Below, piece by piece: positions 9,333 through 14,558 of a DNA stretch of 14,558 nt. Location: positions 1 to 14,558 of the forward strand of contig CAYXGT010000071.1 in assembly GCA_964464635.1 (NCBI GenBank). The letters are read 5' to 3'. The notes beneath the pieces were generated by a model. That model was given only the letters and a program-made list of their open reading frames with translations, was not told the origin of the DNA and did no database searches. Source of the stretch: CAYLMG01 sp964464635 (GTDB lineage: Bacteria; Planctomycetota; Phycisphaerae; Sedimentisphaerales; Anaerobacaceae). The position numbers were made by a program, and so were the translations under genes. The first letter of the stretch is position 1; every line of letters begins with the position of its first letter.

Positions 9333-9485
9333 TTATTTTTCTTTCGCATAAACGCCGTCATCGAACACGCCGGCCGGCGACCCTGTCGCGACAAATTTAT
9401 TCGTTGCGTGTCCATTGAGGGCGGTCTTAAGCACAGGTTCAAAGATAGGATATTGCTTCATAAAAAATTCGCACGGTTTTTTCAT
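9333..9485 (-). CDS. Possible 50-codon leader ORF before the GH31 gene
   Basis: The ATG at 9485 follows CTCAGGA at about 9-bp spacing, and the frame ends at TAA 17 bases before the GH31 start. The 50-residue product begins MKKPCEFFMKQYPIF and ends GVFDDGVYAKEK; it has no signal peptide, membrane segment or motif I recognise. A promoter-like TTGCTG/TATAAT pair lies some 40-70 bases upstream, so it would be the first frame on such a transcript. It may be a leader peptide, a small protein, or a decayed end of an older gene. Other frames here are also open, so coding is uncertain. Confidence 0.35.
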   Translation of the reverse strand: MKKPCEFFMKQYPIFEPVLKTALNGHATNKFVATGSPAGVFDDGVYAKEK

Positions 9486-9525
9486 TGTCCAATTCCTGAG
9501 TGTCAATCTTCAATTTCGAATCGTT

Positions 9526-9554
9526 ATTATAATATACCTGTACGTCTCCAGCAA
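9526..9554 (-). promoter_or_regulatory. Promoter-like site upstream of GH31 gene
   Basis: On the minus strand TTGCTG (9554-9549) and a perfect TATAAT (9531-9526) are 17 bases apart. Transcription would start near 9519, leaving a leader of about 200 bases that contains the 50-codon ORF. The site lies in the 336-bp gap after the GH39 gene, so GH31 and the two fusion genes may be expressed independently of GH39. It is a sequence match only, and sigma-70 rules may apply loosely in this lineage. Confidence 0.4.
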
Positions 9555-9579
9555 CAATGAGATAATCAAGTCTCCAAAC

Positions 9580-9601
9580 CAGGAGATGATCTCTGCTCCT
9601 G
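9580..9601. repeat. Imperfect 22-bp palindrome upstream of the GH31 promoter
   Basis: CAGGAG at 9580-9585 is mirrored by CTCCTG at 9596-9601, with an inner overlapping palindrome GAGATGATCTC. No T run follows on either strand, so it is not a terminator. It lies about 25 bases upstream of the possible -35 box, where an activator site would be expected. It could also be chance. Confidence 0.3.
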
Positions 9602-9651
9602 TTTCCTCGATTTTACCGGTTTTCGGCTTTTATCGCTTCTTTATTTTAATC

Positions 9652-11283
9652 TTACAAGGGCGAAAGCGTCACCAGGCATACGTCGTTTTCACGCACCTCA
9701 TAGTCGCTTGCGAAGACGCCGTCATCACCAACGGTAACAACCTTGCTATCGAGCGGTGAGCCGTCGTTTTTCTCCTTGATGAAGTCAACCTGCGCCCGTG
9801 TCAGTTGATTGGGTGAACCAAGGTCGCAGTAGGTGGCGTAGGCATCGTTGACCCGGTAACCGACCTTATAGAAAGTCATTGCATAACGACCGGGTTTCAG
9901 ACCGCTGATGCGCAGAGTCGTCCGTGTCGTCTTGGCGGGAGGCAGATCGCGTTTGTAGAATACCTGATTGTGCATCTTCCGGCCGGGATGCGTTATCGTG
10001 AAATCCCAGAACAAGGCCTGTATCCCGCCTTTGTCATCCTTGCTGATCCATGATGCTTCATCATTGCTTTTGAGTTCGATTGTCCCAAGGCAGTTTAAAA
10101 ACTGATAGGCATAGAAAGCGGGTTTATTGATTCCTTGATAATTGACCAGACCAAAACCGCCGTGAAACGGTGTCATACGCGGCCCGGCTTCTTCAAAAAT
10201 ATCGGTAAAAACCCAATACGACATAGATTGCGGCGCACTGCCGGAACGTCGCAGGCTGTTTAAAATAAACGCGGCGCTGTGATAACTGTCGTGAATTGGA
10301 TCGCTCGGGGTGTACGAAGCACTCCACTCGGTAAAATGCAATTCGAGATCGGGTCGGGCCGACGCGGCGATTTGCCGGCGGACTTCCAGCACGCGTCCGG
10401 ACATGGCATTTGGATCCTGTGAGAAAAAGGTCCCTGAGGTCCCGGTTTCGTCGAGAAAACCCGAAGTAACACAGTAGTTATGGGTCGAAATAAAATCTAT
10501 CGGCACGTTGTTTTTGACACAGAAATCGATGGTTTCCGGTACCCATGCACATCCGGCTGTGGCCGGTCCGCCCACGCGAAAACGGGGAGAGACGGCTTTG
10601 ACTGCTTTGGCCGTCGAGGCATAAAGTTTGGAATACTCCTGCTGGGCATATTTGTAAAACTCTTCATCGGTTTTCCCTTTCTTGTCGCCGATCCAGAAGC
10701 CGTCAAGATTCGGCTCATTCCATACCTCAAAATACCAGGTTGCAACTTCATTTTCGCCGTAGCGTTCTTTCCAATGAGTGACCAGCGCCTTAATCAAATC
10801 TTCCCACTTAGCATAATCCTTTGGTGGTGTAACATTTCCCTTCCACCAGAAAATAGTGTTCCTGCCGCTTGACAGCGCCGAAGGCATAAATCCGAATTCC
10901 ACAAAGGGCTTTACATCGATACTAATCATGAAGTCAAAAAGCTCGTCGATATATTGCCAGTTATAAACAGGCTTTCCGCCTTTTGCATAATCCTCACTAT
11001 AAACTCCCATATCATCGCAGAGCAGCCCGTGGAAGCGCAGATATTTGAAACCGCATTCACGGCGCACCCAGGCAAGCTGACGCTGCCAGTCGGCCCGCAG
11101 GCCTTCATTGGCTCGCCCAGCGCCTACACAGAGCTGAAACATCCGATTCAGAGGACCAGCCTCGTCTTTGAAGTCAGCGTTAATCGTCCGCACCTGGGGC
11201 GCAGACTCTGATTTCTGGGCATTTAAGGTCCCGGTAAAAGATAGAAAAACAAACAACGATATGATGATTTTATTTTGGCTCAT
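9652..11283 (-). CDS. Secreted GH39 family glycosidase, probable beta-xylosidase
   Basis: This 543-residue protein has a signal peptide (MSQNKIIISLFVFLSFTGTLNA). Residues 35-395 form a (beta/alpha)8 barrel of GH39 type (clan GH-A): FKYLRFHG and VYNWQYIDELFDFM early, acid/base Glu190 in WYFEVWNEPNLDGFW, HNY at 268-270, nucleophile Glu319 in LHFTEWS, and a late YWVFTDIFEEAG segment. Residues from about 400 make a beta-sandwich (KPGRYAMTFYKVGYRVNDAY). Length and motif spacing fit GH39 beta-xylosidases; GH39 also contains alpha-L-iduronidases and other activities, so the substrate is inferred from the neighbours. The start at 11283 has AGGAG 11 bases upstream. It is the first gene of the minus-strand cluster and has its own promoter-like region in front. 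A 336-bp gap follows before the GH31 gene. Confidence 0.88.
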   Translation of the reverse strand: MSQNKIIISLFVFLSFTGTLNAQKSESAPQVRTINADFKDEAGPLNRMFQLCVGAGRANEGLRADWQRQLAWVRRECGFKYLRFHGLLCDDMGVYSEDYAKGGKPVYNWQYIDELFDFMISIDVKPFVEFGFMPSALSSGRNTIFWWKGNVTPPKDYAKWEDLIKALVTHWKERYGENEVATWYFEVWNEPNLDGFWIGDKKGKTDEEFYKYAQQEYSKLYASTAKAVKAVSPRFRVGGPATAGCAWVPETIDFCVKNNVPIDFISTHNYCVTSGFLDETGTSGTFFSQDPNAMSGRVLEVRRQIAASARPDLELHFTEWSASYTPSDPIHDSYHSAAFILNSLRRSGSAPQSMSYWVFTDIFEEAGPRMTPFHGGFGLVNYQGINKPAFYAYQFLNCLGTIELKSNDEASWISKDDKGGIQALFWDFTITHPGRKMHNQVFYKRDLPPAKTTRTTLRISGLKPGRYAMTFYKVGYRVNDAYATYCDLGSPNQLTRAQVDFIKEKNDGSPLDSKVVTVGDDGVFASDYEVRENDVCLVTLSPL

Positions 11284-11453
11284 AATCAGTATTACTCCTC
11301 TAAAATAAATTCGTTAATTATCCGTCTTCATTATGACGTATTCTCATATCAAAAAACAGGCGCGTTCTATAAAACAACATTCAAATCATTGTGATTACTC
11401 CTGTCCGACTGTGAGCACCAGCTAAAAAGCGTGTTTAATCCAACAGGTAATAC

Positions 11454-11482
11454 ATTATAACCATATCTGTTAAAATGGGGAA
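11454..11482 (-). promoter_or_regulatory. Possible promoter of the GH39 gene
   Basis: A perfect TATAAT lies at 11459-11454 on the minus strand, preceded at 17 bases by TTCCCC, a poor -35 box. It falls just downstream of the terminator hairpin and 170 bases before the GH39 start, which is a sensible place for the cluster promoter. The weak -35 would suit activator-dependent expression, but this is inference. Confidence 0.35.
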
Positions 11483-11483
11483 T

Positions 11484-11529
11484 AAAAAAGCTCTCCATTT
11501 TTTGTTGACCATACAATAATGGGCTTTTT
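11484..11529 (-). terminator. Bidirectional stem-loop terminator
   Basis: On the minus strand AAAAAGC and CCATT pair with AATGG and GCTTTTT around an 18-base loop; the 3' arm carries a 3-base AGA bulge, and the stem ends in a T run. It lies about 70 bases after the stop of the minus-strand gene fragment at 11601 and before the GH39 promoter, so it probably ended the transcript of the lost gene. By symmetry it could work on the plus strand too. Confidence 0.5.
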
Positions 11530-11600
11530 GATTAATTATCAATGTTTTTAAGAGTCAATCGCCCGTACACGCAAGTTAAGGGAATTTTCACATCTGTCGT

Positions 11601-11822
11601 CTATTTCTTCGCCGAATCGGTGCCGTAAAGCGCCATTGCATAATCGACAGCCGCACCACCACGCTGCGGTATCAGGGAACGGTCCTTATAAGCAGCGCCT
11701 TCATTGAAGTAGTGCTTTCGAGTTACGTACCATCCCATGGGCAGTGTCCCCTTCTTGCCTTTCAACTCGAATACATACCTGTGCCCTGCGTTCCACCAAC
11801 TGGCACAACGCGTTTCAACCAA
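11601..11822 (-). pseudogene. C-terminal fragment of an unidentified gene
   Basis: About 70 codons are open on the minus strand, ending at TAG and preceded in frame by TGA at 11828. The only available start is TTG at 11822. The peptide (WWNAGHRYVFELKG, TLPMGWYVTRKHYFNEGAAY, PQRGGAAVDYAMALYGTDS) reads like a real folded protein end with many aromatic and glycine residues, not like a shadow frame. I do not recognise the family. No ribosome site or N-terminal part is visible, and it stops where the plus-strand dockerin gene begins, so I call it a truncated remnant. A terminator follows it at 11484-11529. Confidence 0.5.
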
Positions 11823-12878
11823 GCCTCACTCTTGACCATTATTATGCCTACAGCAGCAATGATGGCCTTAGCTACATAGATTATTTTCTGTACGAAAACT
11901 GGGACTTTGGTTGTCCTCCAGGCACCGGATGGGGCTGCCCAGGCGAACCTCCTCAAATCTTTACCGGCCAGACTGTGATTGACGCACCTGGCCAAACTAC
12001 TCGAATTCGTTATGGCATGCGCGACCTTACAGACTGGGATGAGTGGTACGGTGCCAGTTGGCGCATTTGGGCAGGATCCTCGCAAACTGAATACCACGAT
12101 AACTATCTAACCGATCTGTTTGCTGAGCCGGAAGGCGGACCCATATGGTCGAGCGATAACTTCTGTTGGATCGATTACGTCAGCGGCGCATTGGCAAACT
12201 GTAACGGCGACAATCCGGCTTATTGTACCTATCTTGTCGCCCACCACGGAGCTATGACGGGCATCGATATTCGGCTGATAAGTACTGATTTAGACCCCGC
12301 TGCAGAAGCGATTTGGACTCCCAACGCCGATGTTCATCTCCATCTGGCTATTGCGACGAGTGAGGATGGCCCTTATACCGATGTTTATGTCGATGAGGAA
12401 TCTGTGCCCAACTCCGCAAATCCCGGAGCTTACGTTGACCTCGTGCCCTATGGCAAGCCTGAAATCCTTTTCGTTAAAATCTACTCAACCAAAAATGCGG
12501 GTAGTTCTTACTACGTTCGTTGGGGCGGCTCATGTTCAGATTACTGCCGAAGATCCGCCGCCTGAGCCCAGACCCGAAACCTGTCAGGAACTCTGGGAGC
12601 AAACCGAACCTGACTATAACTATCCCGGAGACTTTGACAATAACTGCGAGGTAAATCTGTCAGACCTGGCCATATTCGTTGAAAGTTGGCTGTTGTGCAA
12701 CGACCCGCAGGGCGACCCCGATGTTTGCAGCGAAACGCTCTTTGGATTGTCTTCTGATATGAACCGTGACTGTGATATTGACAATAAAGATAAAACTTTC
12801 TTTACGCGCAAATTAGAGGGGTGGGGGTGTCCTTGTAAAATAGTGATTCTTGGACATAAAGAATTTGTCCGATTTTAA
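11744..12878 (+). pseudogene. 5'-truncated, frameshifted dockerin-type surface protein
   Basis: The frame opens at an ATG at 11744, but convincing protein starts only near 11829 (LDHYYAYSSNDGLSYIDYF); the first 28 codons overlap the minus-strand fragment antisense. No signal peptide or ribosome site is present, so the true N-terminus is lost. The body (WYGASWRIWAGSSQTEYHD, VDLVPYGKPEILFVKIYST) looks like a secreted beta-rich protein of unknown function. At about 12515-12530 (TGGGGCGGCTC) the frame must move by one base: the first frame ends at 12565, while the next carries on as HVQITAEDPPPEPRPETC and then a dockerin-like domain, ending at TAA 12878. Removing one G restores a single reading frame. 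The dockerin-type tail is typical of large Planctomycetes secreted proteins. A sequencing error could explain the frameshift but not the missing 5' end. Confidence 0.6.
12630..12827 (+). other. Dockerin-like domain with two calcium loops
   Basis: In the second frame of the broken gene, DFDNNCEVNLSDLAIFVESW forms the first EF-hand-type loop and helix (D, D, N, and D at loop positions 1, 3, 5, 12). DMNRDCDIDNKD gives the second loop with acidic or amide residues at the same positions. The pair at a C-terminus is the type I dockerin plan. In Planctomycetes such domains are common on secreted proteins without a classical cellulosome, so their partner is not known from this window. Confidence 0.72.
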
Positions 12879-12916
12879 GATTGTGGACAAGACAGGTAGG
12901 TATATGAACTGACATG

Positions 12917-13083
12917 CTAGTGCCGTTTCCAAAAAGAAACTTTAGCTTTTGTGTCATTCCCGCGTAAGCGGGAATCCAGTCTTTTAGACGATGGATTCCG
13001 CATCAAGACTTCGGTAAGCTCAGTCGAGTCGTGCGGAATGGCAAATTATAAAAGCGAAACTTATTTAATAGAAATGGCACTAG
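12917..13083. mobile_element. 167-bp MITE-like element with inverted termini
   Basis: CTAGTGCCGTTTC at 12917 is mirrored by GAAATGGCACTAG ending at 13083, and the similarity continues imperfectly inward (AAACTTTAGCTTTT against AAAAGCGAAACTT). Inside are two smaller hairpins: ATTCCCGC..GCGGGAAT at 12956-12975 and ATTCCGCA..TGCGGAAT at about 12994-13039. No ORF spans it. Outside the termini, TGACA on the left and its mirror TGTCA on the right suggest slightly longer ends. The ATTCCCGC hairpin type is a familiar dispersed repeat in many bacterial genomes. I read it as a non-autonomous transposon-like or repeat unit; copy number cannot be seen here. Confidence 0.55.
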
Positions 13084-13424
13084 TCAGTGTCAATTTTTGG
13101 GTGGATTGAATGGTGTATCTCTGTAGATTGAACTATCTAAAAAACACGCGGATATTAAATCCGATAGCTATACAGCGACAGTTGACGTATATAAGACGTA
13201 TGACATACGCATTCATCCTTATATCGAATCCGTTGCTATTTAAGACAATCAATAAGCAAATAATTTTGAAATCTGTTGTTAATTTTTTAACAATCTTGAT
13301 GTAATACGAGTGGGTTGCTGAGTGGGTCAGTCGTCACGTGATAGCTACCTGTTAACATCTTCTCAGTGACTCTTTATAAACTTGTAATTCTTATTTTGAC
13401 TTAAGTTACAATCGCCCCAAAGTT
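13084..13424. other. Gene-free AT-rich stretch with short repeats
   Basis: I see no gene here. A 64-codon frame at 13110-13304 has no convincing ribosome site or protein features. Small signals are the inverted repeat CGGAT-N5-ATCCG at 13149-13163, two GACGTAT copies 11 bp apart (13184 and 13195) followed by the mirrored ATACG, and the 8-bp palindrome TCACGTGA near 13335. These could be protein-binding sites beside the tRNA remnant, but each is short. Confidence 0.4.
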
Positions 13425-13466
13425 CTCCGGAGCCGAAGGTTAGAGGTTCGAATCCTCTCAGGGACG
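13425..13466 (+). tRNA. 3' half of tRNA-Arg(CCG), probable attachment-site remnant
   Basis: Reading 5' to 3': anticodon loop CTCCGGA (anticodon CCG at 13427-13429), 3' anticodon strand GCCGA, variable loop AGGTT, T stem AGAGG, T loop TTCGAAT, closing strand CCTCT, 3' acceptor strand CAGGGAC and discriminator G, then a T run. This matches the layout of bacterial tRNA-Arg(CCG). The bases before the loop (AAGTT) cannot pair with GCCGA, and no D arm or GTCCCTG acceptor strand occurs upstream, so the 5' half is absent. Such a half-tRNA beginning at the anticodon loop is the usual duplicate left by a tyrosine integrase that enters a tRNA gene. No CCA is encoded. Confidence 0.65.
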
Positions 13467-13584
13467 GTTTTTTGAGTTTGGCGGCTTAGTAAAGGGTGGG
13501 ATAAATTATTGCGGGAAAACAGGCAGGCGGGGAAAATTTAGATGCAAACGGTGGGTGCAGGTATTGAAGTTTTAGTAGAAAAGC

Positions 13585-14558
13585 TCATATTTGTTTGGAG
13601 TTGTTGCAGTCATGGCTGATGATTTCATCCTGTTTGAGCATAACAACACCGGCTGGGCAGGAGCCGATATCAGGTTTGAGCTTTTGTCCGTTTCTTATTG
13701 CGATAAGCTTTGCGGGGAAATTGGCGCCGGCCAGATGTGAGCAGGGATAGCCGCCGCCGAAACGGGGATTGAGTTCCAGTAGTTTCGGCCCATCAGGGCT
13801 TATCATTACATCGACATCCATCGGGCCGAAAAGCTGTAAATTCTGCAAGATTTTCAGGCCTAATTCTATAAGCTCTTTGTTGTCAGTGCTGACGGCTTTG
13901 TCCGTTTCGCCGGCGCGCATTTCGAGCTTCTTTTTACAGAAAACGCTGATAGGCCTGAATTCGAAGTCACCGAAAAGGTCGTAGCCGTACTCATCGCCAG
14001 CGATGAATTCCTGTATCATCGGGAATGGGCAGGTCTCAAATGCACTTATTAATTGCTTTTCGTTTTGACAGTAAGTGATATTCATTGAGGCGGAACCTTT
14101 TCTGTGTTTTACCGCGACCGGCCAGTTGAGTTCGCCTTCGTCAATTAGTTTGAGCGCTTCTTCGGTGGACAGGACCGTTACGGGCACATTTATGCCGTTG
14201 TCTTTGCCGAACTGGTATGTCAGGTATTTATCGAAGGCGATTTCGATGGTTTTTGGTGGTGAGATTACAGCCAGTATGTTTTTGTCGTAAAACTTTTGTC
14301 GTTGTGCAGCCAGTACCTCAAGTTCGGGGTCGATGAGCGGTATGACCATATCGATTTTGTTCTTTTTGCAGAAATTTATCAGGGTGTCAACGTAATCGGT
14401 GTCGGTTACCTTCGGCAAAAGAAGGGTGTTGTCGCAATAATGAAAAGAGGGTGCGTATTTGCTGTTGTCGGCGCCCCAGATTTGGTCGTTATCTGTTAGA
14501 GCTTCTCTGAAGAATTTTACCAGATATCCGCGTCGCCCGGCGCTTGTTAAGAGTATTC
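13585..14558 (-). CDS. ATP-grasp enzyme (carbamoyl-phosphate-synthase-like), N-terminus cut by window edge
   Basis: The frame is open from the right edge to TGA at 13585 (about 324 residues). The first visible residues ILLTSAGRRGYLVKFF are a Rossmann-type pre-ATP-grasp start, so only a few codons are missing; a TTG at 14418 is not the true start. The ATP-grasp core shows PVAVKHRKGSAS (phosphate-binding Lys), MIQEFIAGDEYGYDLFGD, MDVDV, and the metal-binding LLELNPRFGGGYPCSH. The family joins an acid to an amine or similar nucleophile through an acyl phosphate. Members of this subgroup occur in cell-surface polysaccharide and small-peptide pathways; the substrate cannot be told. It lies 119 bases from the tRNA remnant and looks intact, so I take it as part of the flanking chromosome. 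Confidence 0.87.
   Translation of the reverse strand, partial: ILLTSAGRRGYLVKFFREALTDNDQIWGADNSKYAPSFHYCDNTLLLPKVTDTDYVDTLINFCKKNKIDMVIPLIDPELEVLAAQRQKFYDKNILAVISPPKTIEIAFDKYLTYQFGKDNGINVPVTVLSTEEALKLIDEGELNWPVAVKHRKGSASMNITYCQNEKQLISAFETCPFPMIQEFIAGDEYGYDLFGDFEFRPISVFCKKKLEMRAGETDKAVSTDNKELIELGLKILQNLQLFGPMDVDVMISPDGPKLLELNPRFGGGYPCSHLAGANFPAKLIAIRNGQKLKPDIGSCPAGVVMLKQDEIISHDCNNSKQI

Noticed and set aside
9486..9651. Remnant coding sequence in the GH39-GH31 gap (readable stretch giving LDYLIVAGDVQVYYNND)
   Set aside because: One minus-strand frame looks somewhat protein-like but has no start, stops early and matches no family I know.
13110..13304. 64-codon plus-strand frame
   Set aside because: No clear ribosome site, no domain, AT-rich composition typical of chance frames.
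13365..13466. Complete tRNA gene
   Set aside because: The bases 5' of the anticodon loop do not pair with the 3' strand, and neither a D arm nor an acceptor partner for CAGGGAC is present.
1..14558. CRISPR array, rRNA genes, phage structural genes or an integrase
   Set aside because: No regularly spaced direct repeats, no rRNA signature and no such protein domains were seen on either strand.

Overview
The window looks like an accessory carbohydrate-degradation locus in a Planctomycetes-type bacterium, most likely of the Phycisphaerae/Sedimentisphaerales kind. The clues are a C-terminal dockerin-like domain with two calcium loops on a secreted protein, large secreted multi-modular glycoside hydrolases, and a tRNA remnant without an encoded CCA. 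The assignment to a lineage is inference; no ribosomal RNA or marker gene is present.

Positions 1-11283 hold four genes, all on the minus strand, read in the order GH39, GH31, GH43-GH29 fusion, GH43-GH127 fusion. The last runs off the left edge. Every product starts with a signal peptide, so this is an extracellular or periplasmic set. The combined activities expected from the families (xylosidase, alpha-xylosidase, arabinofuranosidase, alpha-fucosidase, beta-L-arabinofuranosidase) fit stripping of side chains from a fucosylated, arabinosylated and xylosylated plant or algal polysaccharide; fucosylated xyloglucan is one candidate. No transporter, regulator or sulfatase lies in the window. A promoter-like site precedes GH39, and a second one with a possible 50-codon leader ORF precedes GH31.

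The third gene is a striking mosaic of eight modules. Base composition drops sharply where its GH29 half begins, and a 35-codon orphan CBM6 tail lies just after its stop codon, so the locus shows recent module shuffling.

Positions 11300-13470 are a scarred region. They hold a terminator hairpin, a C-terminal gene fragment on the minus strand abutting a 5'-truncated and frameshifted dockerin gene on the plus strand, a 167-bp element with inverted termini and no ORF, and at 13425-13466 the 3' half of a tRNA-Arg(CCG) without its 5' half. The last is what an integrative element leaves at its far end after entering a tRNA gene. Read this way, the hydrolase cluster and the broken genes sit inside a genomic island that extends left.

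Positions 13585-14558 hold an ATP-grasp enzyme gene (minus strand, first codons beyond the right edge) that would be the flanking chromosome.
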